Shown: in pieces, positions 16,937 to 25,546 of the stretch
How the letters are laid out: every line of letters begins with the position of its first letter
Numbering within the stretch: position 1 is the stretch's first letter
Assembly: GCF_009649735.1 (NCBI RefSeq)
Contig: NZ_WJNH01000020.1
Span: 1-40,887 of the forward strand
Direction of reading: 5' to 3'
Length of the DNA stretch: 40,887 nucleotides
From: Salinibacillus xinjiangensis
GTDB lineage: Bacteria; Bacillota; Bacilli; Bacillales; Alkalibacillaceae
Program-made: the position numbers and the translations under genes
Notes under the pieces: model-generated
What the model saw: only the letters and a program-made list of their open reading frames with translations
Databases searched by the model: none
Told to the model about the DNA's origin: nothing

Positions 16937-17386
16937 TTATAAGGACTGAGCATATAAACCTAACTTCTTGATTTGCTCAATTAAATGCTCCTTCTCCTCT
17001 GCAGTAAGTCCGCCCATAATGTCATTCATAGCTTCCGAATGCTTTGGGAAAATTTCTTCCATAAGTTGTTTCCCTTCCTCTGTTATTCCAGCATACGTTA
17101 CACGGCGATCACTTGGACATGCTCTTCTTCTGATATAATTCTTTTTTTCTAATTTATCCACAACATAGGTAATACTGCTGCTAGCTAGTAACACCTTTTG
17201 TCCTATTTTTTGAATCGGTTGCTCACCTTTATGAAATAGCAATTCAAGTACTGAAAACTCGGTTAAGTTTAAACCATGACTCTTAATATCTTGAATCGCA
17301 TGAGATTCGATGGATTGCACTGCACGATTTAACACAACAAAAAGCTTTAACGATAATTCTTGTTCATTTTTTTTTGAATTCATCAT
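16937..17386 (-). CDS. mhqR: MarR-family repressor, MhqR-like
   Basis: A 149-residue winged-helix regulator. The DNA-binding core (about 40-110) reads LNLTEFSVLELLFHKG, SSSITYVVDKLEKKNYI and DRRVTYAGITEEG, nearly the wording of B. subtilis MhqR, which senses methylhydroquinone and catechols and represses detoxification genes. A single Cys in RRRACPSDRR lies in the wing. The gene sits directly upstream of catE and both have MhqR-like boxes, so I infer autoregulation and control of catE. The gene CatR/YodB is a more distant alternative. Confidence 0.85.
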   Translation of the reverse strand: MMNSKKNEQELSLKLFVVLNRAVQSIESHAIQDIKSHGLNLTEFSVLELLFHKGEQPIQKIGQKVLLASSSITYVVDKLEKKNYIRRRACPSDRRVTYAGITEEGKQLMEEIFPKHSEAMNDIMGGLTAEEKEHLIEQIKKLGLYAQSL

Positions 17387-17406
17387 TATCCATCCCTTAA
17401 CCTAAA

Positions 17407-17422
17407 TATCTCGAATTAAAAC
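17407..17422 (+). promoter_or_regulatory. MhqR-type box upstream of the marR gene
   Basis: TATCTCGAATTAAAAC carries the complete left half TATCTCGAATT of the MhqR consensus with a degenerate right half, 20 bp upstream of the marR start. Fits negative autoregulation. Confidence 0.55.
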
Positions 17423-17497
17423 TAATTATATGTGATACGATTGGCTCATGTCAAGGAAGGGGGTGTTGAGATTGGAGGATGAAGGGCGCGGACGGAT

Positions 17498-17565
17498 GCT
17501 CAATACCGCGCGTCATTTGCCGAAATTTAGGCTTATAATGCTGAAGCTGCCCTCAATCCACTCAA
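17498..17565. repeat. Short, decayed 21-bp-periodic GCTRAA array
   Basis: GCTCAA at 17498, GCCGAA at 17519 and GCTGAA at 17540 step exactly 21 bp, and ACTCAA follows at 17560. A possible earlier unit is GATGAA at 17478. It belongs to the family at 11574 and 39318 and lies between marR and the YjbQ-type gene. Confidence 0.6.
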
Positions 17566-17571
17566 ACCCAC

Positions 17572-17979
17572 TTATCCCTCAATAATCTTCACATGCACCG
17601 TTCTTGTTCTCGGCCCATCAAATTCACAAAAGTAAACACTTTGCCATGTACCCAAAATTAGGTGGTCATCCGTTATAATTAGGGTTTCACTCGCTCCAAC
17701 TACAGATGATTTCATATGGCCATCAGAATTCCCTTCCATATGCACATATTCTGGCTTATTTGGGAAGGTTTCATCCAGACCAAATTTTAAATCTGTTTTC
17801 ACATCAGGGTCAGCATTTTCATTTATTGTGATAGCCGCTGTGGTATGTGGGCAGTAGACTACCATGATTCCGTTGTGCACTCCGCTTCTTTCTAAAGCAT
17901 GATGCAAATTACGATCAAGATTCGTAAAGGACTGTTTTTCGTTTGTTGTAATATCAAATGTGAAAAATGTCTGATTCAA
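17572..17979 (-). CDS. YjbQ/UPF0047 family protein
   Basis: A 135-residue single-domain protein of the UPF0047/YjbQ family, like B. subtilis YugU. Conserved segments are YCPHTTAAITINENADPDV, with the expected His and Glu, and MEGNSDGHMKSSVVGASE with the second His; the end reads GPRTRTVHVKI. Members have been reported to have weak thiamine-phosphate synthase activity, so databases use that name, but the cellular role is uncertain. It stands alone, with a terminator upstream at 18001. Confidence 0.9.
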   Translation of the reverse strand: MNQTFFTFDITTNEKQSFTNLDRNLHHALERSGVHNGIMVVYCPHTTAAITINENADPDVKTDLKFGLDETFPNKPEYVHMEGNSDGHMKSSVVGASETLIITDDHLILGTWQSVYFCEFDGPRTRTVHVKIIEG

Positions 17980-18000
17980 AGATTATCACCTCATCTAAAA

Positions 18001-18032
18001 AATAGGTATTAGGAATTTTCCTAACACCTATT
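18001..18032 (-). terminator. Terminator of the ECF sigma/anti-sigma operon
   Basis: AATAGGTATTAGGAA and TTCCTAACACCTATT pair almost perfectly. On the minus strand six T follow. It lies 28 bp after the anti-sigma gene. Confidence 0.85.
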
Positions 18033-18060
18033 TTAAGCTTATCACGTTTATATAAAAACC

Positions 18061-19125
18061 TTATTCTGCTACTTTTTCTTCTGTAAAAATATCATCATGG
18101 TTTTTATCACGGATAACCAATTTATAAGGATCATCTTTCACATAAGGTTCAGCTTGTTTCGAGCTTAAAAATTCCTCAACAAGTTTTTCAATTTCCCCTA
18201 CTTTTTCATCCTTTTGAAAACTCCATGGATGAATAGAGGTTTTAATTATGATTGTCATTGGTAATGGATGATTTGAATAGGCGAACCCTGTTACATCTAG
18301 GTGTTCTTTTTCCTTGAGAGCCTCATAAATATAAATACGAGCTTTAGCCCACCTTTGATCTTGCTCTCGTTTCTCCATCTCGTCCCGGTCAATACGTTTT
18401 ATGTTAATGGTGTAATCATGATAATTACCTTCATCTAATGCTGCCTGAATTAATTCACGTAACTTGTTCGTATCCTTGTTATAGGGAACTTCCATACTAA
18501 TTTCTTTATCGGCATCGATTCCAAAACCTGATAAATGATAATCAGAATGCTCTAGCTTTTTACGAATAGCAGCCATGACCTTGTCAATTTCGGCTACTAA
18601 CTCTTGGTCTTCCTTAGAAATGTCTGGCTTAGGTGATGGTCTAACCCTTTCCACTTTAACCGAATAGCCATTAAAATTATGATTAGTTAATTCATCTTCA
18701 ACCATTTTTACAATCTCTTCTTTATGGGTCTGAATATATTTATCTGATTCATTTACCCGCACTATTGCCTTTTTATCCTTAAAATTCGGAGATACAAATA
18801 AGGTGTGATCTGTTTTATTTCCTAGTGACGTATTCACCAATTCCATCCGTTCTCTTTGATCCTCACGTGTCTTCATAAATTCACTAATAAATGGAATTTT
18901 AGCAACAACCTCAGCCATTGTAGGAGATACATATGTTGAACCTACTAACAGTGAAATAACGAGTACGATAATACTACTTGTAACAATTATTTTTTTACCA
19001 AAGCTCATAGGATTCTTCTGCACCCTCATGTTCTGTTCAACTTTTTCTTTGATATTATCTTCTATCTCTTGATTATAGTAATGTTCTTCATAATACTTTT
19101 TAGCCTTTTTTAACTTTTTATCCAT
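18061..19125 (-). CDS. Membrane-anchored DUF4030/DUF4179-like protein, probable anti-sigma factor
   Basis: A 354-residue protein: a charged cytoplasmic N-terminus (about 1-45, many Lys/Glu, KKYYEEHYYNQEIEDNIKEK), one membrane helix (about 46-66), the motif SPTMAEVVAKIPFISEFM typical of DUF4179-type anti-sigma proteins, and a large outer domain with two related beta-rich halves (YSVKVERVR and YTINIKRID), as in DUF4030. It starts 8 bp inside the sigma gene. I prefer the ATG at 19125 because GGGGTGA lies 8 nt ahead; the ATG at 19134 abuts that site. Role inferred from context. Confidence 0.75.
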   Translation of the reverse strand: MDKKLKKAKKYYEEHYYNQEIEDNIKEKVEQNMRVQKNPMSFGKKIIVTSSIIVLVISLLVGSTYVSPTMAEVVAKIPFISEFMKTREDQRERMELVNTSLGNKTDHTLFVSPNFKDKKAIVRVNESDKYIQTHKEEIVKMVEDELTNHNFNGYSVKVERVRPSPKPDISKEDQELVAEIDKVMAAIRKKLEHSDYHLSGFGIDADKEISMEVPYNKDTNKLRELIQAALDEGNYHDYTINIKRIDRDEMEKREQDQRWAKARIYIYEALKEKEHLDVTGFAYSNHPLPMTIIIKTSIHPWSFQKDEKVGEIEKLVEEFLSSKQAEPYVKDDPYKLVIRDKNHDDIFTEEKVAE

Positions 19126-19693
19126 CGCATTCACCCCGATCGGAGAGTTTTTCTTTTAACAAGGCCCTACCTCTAGATAATCTTGTTTTCACCGTGTTTG
19201 CTTTTAATTTAATAACATCTTTTATCTCTTCAATTTTAAGATCCTGAAAGTAATATAGGATCATCACTTCACGATATTTTGCAGGCAAAGATAGAACCTT
19301 TTGCAAAACATCTGCCGATTCCTCTTTTTCCAACATAATCTGCTCTACGCTTTTACTCTGTCGTAAACTGTCAAAGAGCTCTTTTGAATACTTAAAAACA
19401 TTAAAACTCCTTTTCATAATAAAATCTTTAGACGTATTTATTGTAATTCGATATATCCAGGACTTGATTGACGCATCGCCTCGATATTTATGTAAATGTT
19501 TGTAGCATTTTAAAAAGACTTCTTGTGCAATATCCTCTGCCAGGCCCTGATCTTTAACGTAGGAGTATGCTATCAAGTAAACTTGTTTTGAATACTCATT
19601 CATTAAGTCATAAACTGCGGATTCTTTATCTTTACTTTTTAATAAGTTGTCATTTTCTAGAGTAAAGTGATCATTCAAATCTTCACCCTCCAT
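19118..19693 (-). CDS. ECF-type RNA polymerase sigma factor
   Basis: A 191-residue sigma-70 family protein. Region 2 (about 28-95) holds YSKQVYLIAYSYVKDQGLAEDIAQEVF and DASIKSWIYRITINTSKDF; region 4 (about 130-185) holds LPAKYREVMILYYFQDLKIEEI and ANTVKTRLSRGRALLKEKL. The overlapping membrane protein gene downstream is its likely anti-sigma partner. AAGGTG precedes the ATG. It is distinct from sigW at 37357 (different termini and partner). The regulon is not predictable from this window. Confidence 0.92.
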   Translation of the reverse strand: MEGEDLNDHFTLENDNLLKSKDKESAVYDLMNEYSKQVYLIAYSYVKDQGLAEDIAQEVFLKCYKHLHKYRGDASIKSWIYRITINTSKDFIMKRSFNVFKYSKELFDSLRQSKSVEQIMLEKEESADVLQKVLSLPAKYREVMILYYFQDLKIEEIKDVIKLKANTVKTRLSRGRALLKEKLSDRGECDG

Positions 19694-19757
19694 TCTTACA
19701 CCTTCTTACTTATATGACTTTGGGTTTTTATTTTTGGTTTCAAAAATAACCATTTTT

Positions 19758-19795
19758 TAAAAACAAAGCGCTCAGGGATAACCCTAAGCGCTTTG
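19758..19795 (-). terminator. Terminator downstream of the MFS gene
   Basis: CAAAGCGCTCAGGG and CCCTAAGCGCTTTG pair around ATAA, with a T-rich tail on the minus strand. It ends the symporter-MFS operon. Confidence 0.85.
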
Positions 19796-19816
19796 ATAGT
19801 CTACTCTTATAGTTTT

Positions 19817-21211
19817 TCACCGTATCATTTTCCCAGGTAGTTTCCATGACAAAAATACAATAAGCAAACAGAAAACCAAACAGATGATGACAACAAGATG
19901 CAAGTGCACAACATCGACAAAGTCATTAAAAGTGACTCCTAATAAGCTACTTGATAGTATGGCACCTAAATACCTACTTGTCTGAAATAATCCAGATGCA
20001 GAGCCTGTATTCTCCGCTGATACATGTTCATATAGAGCAGTTTGAGCGGAAATATTATTAAACCCATTACTCATGCCCAAAATTGCCATAATGATTAGTA
20101 GCCAAAATATCGGGGAAGTCTGATGATAGGTTATGATAAGGGCGGTCCCGATTAAAAGTAAAAGAGCCCCGATAAACATCGGTAATTTTGATCCGTATTT
20201 ATCAATCATGCCTCCTGCAAGTGGAGACACAATCACACTAAACCCTGCAAGAGCTAACATAATCAACCCTGTATGTTCTTCACTGTAGCCTCGAGCTTGC
20301 TGTAGAAATGTTGGCAAGCCAAAAAAGTAGCAGTAGTACACTAAGTTGATGGTCATGAATTGTACATAAATAAAGGTAACAGTTGGGTCTTTTTTTAGTG
20401 CATCAAAATCAATAAAAGGTTCCGTACGTCTTGTTTCATATAAGTAAAACAGAATAGCTCCAACTACAAAAACCATTAGTGCCCACCAATTAACATTTTG
20501 TTCAATAGAAAGTAGAAATAATATTATGGCTATAACAGTTCCAATAAAGATTGTAATGCCTATAAGGTCAATTCGCTTTAACCGGAATACCCCACCCCGA
20601 TTTTCAGGTAAAACAAAAATCGCTAAAAAGAAGGACAAAACAATAAATGGGAAGTTAATCATGAAGATTGAAGGCCAATCCCAAGCTGCAATTAGAAAAC
20701 CTCCCACAGAGGGTCCAAACGCTGCTGAAACATTGGCGAAAATGGATAGGATTGCTAATGCCTTGGCTTGATTCTTGCTTATACTCGTTCTCACCATACT
20801 CATACCACTTGGAAATAAGGTCGAACTCCCAATGGCCTGTAATGCACGACAGCCTAATAAAAAGATGAAATTAGGCGAGAAAGGGGCCAATAAACAGGAA
20901 ACGGCGACAAGAACTAATCCAACCATGAATAACCTCTTAGCCCCAAACATATCGCTCAATTTCCCCATAACAGGCTGCCCTACTGCACTGGCTAAATAAA
21001 AGATAGAAATCAACCAGGAGGCATCTGCAAAGGTTAATTCAAACTCAAATTGCAGTCTCGTTAAAGCGACCGAAATCATGGAAGAGTTCAAAGGATTTAG
21101 TAATGTCCCTAAGCCAATTGTTAAAACAAGCAACCAGGGCTTTTGGAGCTTGTCCGTAAAAGCATCACCTAATTTATTATCATAAGCAGTACTGCCTGCT
21201 TTATTGACCAT
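19817..21211 (-). CDS. MFS drug/metabolite:H+ antiporter (DHA2-like)
   Basis: A 464-residue transporter with about 14 predicted membrane helices. The first loop carries GQPVMGKLSDMFGAKRLFM (motif A) and GSSTLFPSGMSMVRTSI follows. In the second half AGGMIDKYGSKLP repeats the motif A form. This layout is that of DHA2/EmrB-QacA exporters. It begins 13 bp after the NSS symporter gene, with GAGGTAAGT before the ATG, so the two are co-transcribed. Substrate unknown; the partner suggests amino acids or amines as a possibility. Confidence 0.85.
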   Translation of the reverse strand: MVNKAGSTAYDNKLGDAFTDKLQKPWLLVLTIGLGTLLNPLNSSMISVALTRLQFEFELTFADASWLISIFYLASAVGQPVMGKLSDMFGAKRLFMVGLVLVAVSCLLAPFSPNFIFLLGCRALQAIGSSTLFPSGMSMVRTSISKNQAKALAILSIFANVSAAFGPSVGGFLIAAWDWPSIFMINFPFIVLSFFLAIFVLPENRGGVFRLKRIDLIGITIFIGTVIAIILFLLSIEQNVNWWALMVFVVGAILFYLYETRRTEPFIDFDALKKDPTVTFIYVQFMTINLVYYCYFFGLPTFLQQARGYSEEHTGLIMLALAGFSVIVSPLAGGMIDKYGSKLPMFIGALLLLIGTALIITYHQTSPIFWLLIIMAILGMSNGFNNISAQTALYEHVSAENTGSASGLFQTSRYLGAILSSSLLGVTFNDFVDVVHLHLVVIICLVFCLLIVFLSWKLPGKMIR

Positions 21212-21224
21212 ACTTACCTCACCA

Positions 21225-22574
21225 CTATTCTATGATTCCTATTTTATTTAAGAAAATAATTAAAATGGCTAATGGTGCAATAATGCGCACAATCCATATC
21301 CATACATTGCCGACCCAAGTGTTCCCAAGGTCAGAGTCGCGCAGGGCCTCCTCTTTTTTCCATGCCCAACCCATAAAGAGTGCGATAATGACTCCCCCTA
21401 ATGGTAGCAGAACATTACCTGATAGTTGATCCATAAAGGTCAAAAAGTCCCTGCCCATCACTGTTATAGGTATAGCCCCTTGTGCTAGGGAAGATGGGAT
21501 ACCTAATAAAAAGATAATTCCTCCAATAAGAACCACCGTTTGTTTACGACTCCATTGTAGCTTACGCATAAAATACGCTACCGTAACCTCTAATAAGGAT
21601 ACTGAAGATGATAAGGCAGCTGCAAATAATAAGAAGAAAAATAAAGCTCCTACTAGCATGCCAGCTGATATTTGTTCGAACACATTTGGCAGCGTCATAA
21701 AGACAAGCCCAGGTCCACTAGATGGATCCTGTCCGAAAGCAAAAACCGCCGGAAAAATGAGAACACCAGAAATAATAGCTACCGATGAATCTAAAAGACC
21801 AACACTTAGCGCTGCACTTGGCAGCTTATGTTCACGGCTTAAATATCCACCGAAAGTAATCAAGGTCCCCATTCCTAAACTCAAAGAAAAGAAAGCCTGC
21901 CCCAGTGCCGCAAGTATTACTTGAGGGTCAAATAGCTTATCCCAGTCCGGATAAAAGAGAAACGTTAATCCTTCCTTTGCTCCACCAAGGGTTAAACTGT
22001 ATATAGACAGTACAACTAATAAAACACCTAACAATGGCATCAGTAGTTTGTTAGCCGCTTCAATCCCTTTTTTTACCCCTGCAATGACTACTCCTATGGT
22101 TAACGTCATAAAGATAAACTGCCAAATAACAGGCTCATACCTCTGTCCGATAAAAGAAGTGAAATAGCTGGTAAAATCTTGGCCAGGAACATTAGCAATC
22201 GCCCCTGTTACATAACCGAAAAAATACTTCATTACCCAACCAGCTATAACACTATAAAATGATAATATAATAAATCCTGTCGCAACCCCCATATAGCCCA
22301 TGATTTTCCAAGGCTTTCCTGGTGCTAGTTTTTCAAAAGCTCCAACAACATCACTTTGCGCTTTCCGTCCTATCGTAAATTCAGCTAAAACAACAGGTAA
22401 ACCAATGATCAGAACGATTAATAGGTATACGATTAAAAAGGCTCCACCACCATTTTCACCTGCAGTTGTGGAAAAACGCCATACATTACCGAGTCCTACA
22501 GCTGAACCCAAACAGGCCAATATAAATCCAAGCCGTGAGCCCCAATGCTCACGGTTTTTATTTTCATTATCCAT
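21225..22574 (-). CDS. Sodium-dependent symporter of the NSS/SNF family
   Basis: A 449-residue protein with 11-12 membrane helices that takes up amino acids or related amines with Na+. The N-terminal signature WGSRLGFILACLGSAVGLGN with VWRFS is the Na+/substrate-binding helix 1. GENGGGAFLIVYLL and the unwound helix-6 region (LGQAFFSLSLGMGTLITFGG) fit bacterial NSS members such as YocR/YhdH and LeuT. TTGGAGG precedes the ATG. First gene of a two-gene operon with the MFS exporter. Confidence 0.92.
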   Translation of the reverse strand: MDNENKNREHWGSRLGFILACLGSAVGLGNVWRFSTTAGENGGGAFLIVYLLIVLIIGLPVVLAEFTIGRKAQSDVVGAFEKLAPGKPWKIMGYMGVATGFIILSFYSVIAGWVMKYFFGYVTGAIANVPGQDFTSYFTSFIGQRYEPVIWQFIFMTLTIGVVIAGVKKGIEAANKLLMPLLGVLLVVLSIYSLTLGGAKEGLTFLFYPDWDKLFDPQVILAALGQAFFSLSLGMGTLITFGGYLSREHKLPSAALSVGLLDSSVAIISGVLIFPAVFAFGQDPSSGPGLVFMTLPNVFEQISAGMLVGALFFFLLFAAALSSSVSLLEVTVAYFMRKLQWSRKQTVVLIGGIIFLLGIPSSLAQGAIPITVMGRDFLTFMDQLSGNVLLPLGGVIIALFMGWAWKKEEALRDSDLGNTWVGNVWIWIVRIIAPLAILIIFLNKIGIIE

Positions 22575-22653
22575 TATATATCCTCCAAATTTAAAGTGAC
22601 TTGACTTATCACTGTTAATGGGACAGTCAATTATGAAAAAAGCAACATCCTCT

Positions 22654-22683
22654 AATATAGAGTTTTTATTAAGATGCTGTCAA
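22654..22683 (-). promoter_or_regulatory. Sigma-A promoter for the NSS-MFS operon
   Basis: On the minus strand TTGACA (22683-22678), an 18-bp spacer and TATATT (22659-22654), 80 bp upstream of the symporter start. The remainder of 22575-22887 shows no ORF. Confidence 0.6.
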
Positions 22684-22837
22684 TCGACAATTTTTGCATA
22701 AAGGCATTATTAGTTATTCCCACCATTTTAGTATTCATTTAGAGGATACATAATTTAGATTAGTCACCATTTTTATCAGATAAATACCTGATTCGGCAAA
22801 ATCTGACCAATTTGCCCACTTCCCTTTTACTATTCGA

Positions 22838-22846
22838 CATACAATA
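22838..22846 (+). promoter_or_regulatory. Possible sigma-K -10 element of the cwlC-like gene
   Basis: CATACAATA fits the sigma-K -10 form CATAnnnTA, with an AC about 18 bp upstream (CCCACTTC). It lies 42 bp before a CwlC-like gene, and B. subtilis cwlC is a sigma-K gene. Short motif, so tentative. Confidence 0.35.
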
Positions 22847-22887
22847 TTATCGAAAAATATATCTATAATAGAGAGGAGATTAGGAAA

Positions 22888-24240
22888 ATGAAACTATATT
22901 TAGACCCAGGGCATGGCGGGACAGATAGTGGTGCTACAGGCAATGGGCTACTTGAAAAAAATATAAATTTAGATATTGCCCTAAGAATCCGTAGACTACT
23001 ACTAGAAAACTACAATAAGGTCGAAGTTCTTATGAGTCGTACTACTGATCGTACAAAAAGCTTAAGTGCACGAACCAATGAGGCTAATAATTGGGGGGCA
23101 GATTATTATTTGTCAATCCATTGCAACGCGTTTAATGGAAGTGCAAGTGGCTATGAGGACTATATACATTCAAGCTTACCGAACTCTTCAGATACGGCAA
23201 ACTATCAGGACATCATGCATGAAGAAATTATGAGGGTGAACCGACTTAGCGATCGTGGACAAAAAAAGGCGAATTTTCACGTGTTGCGCGAAACAACCAT
23301 GTCTGCCTTACTGACCGAGAATGGATTTATCGATAATCGCCAGGATGCTGCCCTTATTAGTGACCCTTCCTGGAGGCAGGATGTGGCCCAAGGGCATGTA
23401 AATGGATTAGCAAGGGCCTTTCAGCTCGAGCGTAAAAGTGAAGATCCATCAGGCACACTTTATAAGGTAATTGCTGGTTCCTTCCAATCTCGTGATAATG
23501 CTGAGGAACGGGTAGCTTATTTGCAGTCACAAGGAATCGATTCCTTTATTACGACCGTTACCATTTCGGGTCAGCTCTGGTATCGTGTACAGGCAGGTGC
23601 CTTTTCTAACCGGGAAAATGCTGAAAGACGTTTAGATGAAGTGAGAGATGCTGGCATATCAGATGCCTTTATCGTGACGGATAGCAATGAGGACCAAGAA
23701 CCTTCTCCAGGAGACACTGGTTACGCTATCCTAGGTGAGACTTATCTATCACCGGAACTAATGAATCAGTACGTTAAAACCATCAATCCACAAGCAATCG
23801 AGATTGCTAGCTACTATCTGACCTATGGTGAAAGGTATGGAATAAGAGGCGATGTGGCCTTTGCCCAGGCCATGCATGAAACCGATTTTCTTCGGTTCAC
23901 AGGTGTTGTGCAGCCAGAGCAAAACAACTTCTGCGGATTAGGAGCAACAGGCCCTAACAACCCAGGAGCGAGCTTTCAAACAGCTAAGGAAGGAGTGCTC
24001 GCACATATCCAGCATTTATATGCCTATGCCTCCACTGATTCATTACCCAATAGCGACCCACTAGTAGACCCGCGGTACGATTTAGTGACTAGAGGTTCAG
24101 CTACAACATGGACCGCTTTAAATGGAAAATGGGCTGTACCGGGGGATAATTACGGGCAAATGATTTTGAATTTATATGAGAGGATGTTGGACTCCTCGCT
24201 GGAACAATTAGAAGGGGTCATGCAGGAAATCAAAAACTGA
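22888..24240 (+). CDS. CwlC-like N-acetylmuramoyl-L-alanine amidase fused to a glucosaminidase-like domain
   Basis: A 450-residue wall hydrolase. Amidase_3 (about 1-175) has Zn-site residues in LDPGHGG, LLEKNIN and SIHCNAF and the catalytic Glu in LLTENGF. Two SPOR-like repeats follow (YKVIAGSFQSRDNAEERV and YRVQAGAFSNRENAERRL, about 190-265), then a glucosaminidase-type domain (about 280-440) with AFAQAMHETDF, NNFCGLGA and the NGKWAVPG loop. No signal peptide is seen, as in CwlC, which acts in the mother cell at sporulation. B. subtilis CwlC is about 255 residues, so the third domain is an addition. GAGAGGAG precedes the ATG. Confidence 0.88.
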   Translation: MKLYLDPGHGGTDSGATGNGLLEKNINLDIALRIRRLLLENYNKVEVLMSRTTDRTKSLSARTNEANNWGADYYLSIHCNAFNGSASGYEDYIHSSLPNSSDTANYQDIMHEEIMRVNRLSDRGQKKANFHVLRETTMSALLTENGFIDNRQDAALISDPSWRQDVAQGHVNGLARAFQLERKSEDPSGTLYKVIAGSFQSRDNAEERVAYLQSQGIDSFITTVTISGQLWYRVQAGAFSNRENAERRLDEVRDAGISDAFIVTDSNEDQEPSPGDTGYAILGETYLSPELMNQYVKTINPQAIEIASYYLTYGERYGIRGDVAFAQAMHETDFLRFTGVVQPEQNNFCGLGATGPNNPGASFQTAKEGVLAHIQHLYAYASTDSLPNSDPLVDPRYDLVTRGSATTWTALNGKWAVPGDNYGQMILNLYERMLDSSLEQLEGVMQEIKN

Positions 24241-24255
24241 CAATAAAGATTTTTA

Positions 24256-24284
24256 GAGAGATAGCCTTTGGCTGTCTCTTTCAT
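24256..24284 (+). terminator. Terminator of the cwlC-like gene
   Basis: GAGATAGCC (24258-24266) pairs with GGCTGTCTC (24270-24278) around TTT; a T-rich tail follows. Confidence 0.8.
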
Positions 24285-24387
24285 TTTGAGATGGGACTTG
24301 AAGAAATGGTTAATTTTACATAATATGAATCTAACGAATACAAATATTAACATCTAGCAGATTTATTTAAACGAAAGGAAGTGTCTA

Positions 24388-25339
24388 ATGGTTATCAAAC
24401 CTTACCATGAAAACAGAGAATTACAGCTTTTACGATTATTAAATTCAAGAATGGAGTTATCCACAAAGGAAAAGCAACATTATTTATACCTTCAGAAAGG
24501 GTATAAAGGAGAGAAGATATTTGCTGATAGGTTAGAAAGTCTACCCTGTGAAAAAGTCATTATTCATGACCTGCTACTGGAACATAATCACACCGTCTTT
24601 CAAATTGATACTCTCCTATTCTCTCAGAACAAAATATATCTCTTTGAAGTAAAAAATTATGAAGGAGATTATTATATTAATTAAGAAAAATGGCACACAT
24701 CTTCTGGAAGGGAAATAAAGAATCCTGTGCTTCAATTGAAAAGATGTGAATCCATGCTTCGACAATTACTTCAAAGTTTATAGCATTGACATTCAAATTA
24801 AATCATACATCATTTTTATCAACCCTGAGTTCACTTTATTTCATGCACCTCTAAATCTACCCATTATCTTACCTACACAAGTTAATCGTTTTATGAATCA
24901 GCTCCAATTATCTTCAACCAAGATTAATAAAAAACATACTCAACTCGCAAAAAAGCTAGTATCAATTCATATAAAGAACTCCCCATTTGATCGATTACCC
25001 AGTTATGACTTTGATCAATTAAATAAAGGAATCGCTTGTTTATCGTGCAACACCCCTTTATCTTCTTTCAAAAGCAGACAACTAGTGTTTAATCATTCCG
25101 GTCATATTGAAAAAGTTGATTCTTCTATATTAAGATCTGTCCGGGAATAATATCAACTTTTATTTCCTGAAAGATAGGTAACAACCAATTTTATTTATGA
25201 ATGGTGTAGCGTTATACCCTCAAAGTATACAATTAGCCGAGTTCTTAGAAACCATTTTAAGGTTTTGGGTCACGGTAGGTTTTCCTATTATGTTAATGAT
25301 GAAGAAAACTGTAGAGAAGGTGCTGGTCGGTCGTCATGA
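24388..25339 (+). pseudogene. NERD-domain protein pseudogene
   Basis: The N-terminal frame (from ATG 24388, AAAGGAAGTG upstream) reads as a NERD nuclease-related protein: YKGEKIFADRLESL, FQIDTLLF and LFEVKNYEGDYYIN. A TAA at 24682 interrupts it, after which the frame continues (EKWHTSSGREIKNPVLQLKR) to a frameshift near 24780, resumes as INPEFTLFHAPLNLPII and ends at another TAA at 25147. Beyond, IYEWCSVIPSKYTI and HFKVLGHGRFSYYV are still recognisable. So at least two to three nonsense codons and one shift: not functional. Confidence 0.85.
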
Positions 25340-25500
25340 GGGATTCATGACGACCGAGTTTCTTATTTCAGTGGTTTTTTGTGTGTCATGGGGCCCAGAT
25401 GACGGTTGTTTTCTCTCTTCCCCCGATGTTTCGCTCGTCATGAACTTCATATGACGGGCGTTTTCTCTCTTCCTCAGCTGTTTCACTCGCCATGAATCCA
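25328..25500. repeat. Second cluster of GTCATGA palindromic repeats
   Basis: CGGTCGTCATGA (25328-25339) and TCATGACGACCG (25345-25356) form a perfect 12-bp hairpin with loop GGGAT. A second, CGCTCGTCATGAA/TCATATGACGGGCG, spans about 25432-25460 and is preceded by CCGATGTTT. Half-copies lie at 25380-25410 and near 25485. Same family as 120-320, here over the tail of the NERD pseudogene and close to a Tn7-like end. Confidence 0.75.
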
Positions 25501-25503
25501 AAA

Positions 25504-25539
25504 AAGAACCTTAGTATGAATAAATCCACACTAAGGTTC
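25504..25539 (-). terminator. Strong terminator, probably the original glmS terminator
   Basis: AGAACCTTAGT (25504-25514) pairs perfectly with ACTAAGGTTCT (25529-25539); on the minus strand it is followed by TTTTTT. The nearest intact minus-strand gene across the Tn7-like element is glmS. Removing 25539-30504 would place this hairpin about 25 bp after the glmS stop, which suggests it was separated from glmS by the insertion. Confidence 0.65.
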
Positions 25540-25546
25540 TGTTCAC

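Noticed and set aside
25197-25454. An 85-codon plus-strand ORF
   Set aside because: It is a different frame over the NERD pseudogene tail and the palindromic repeats.
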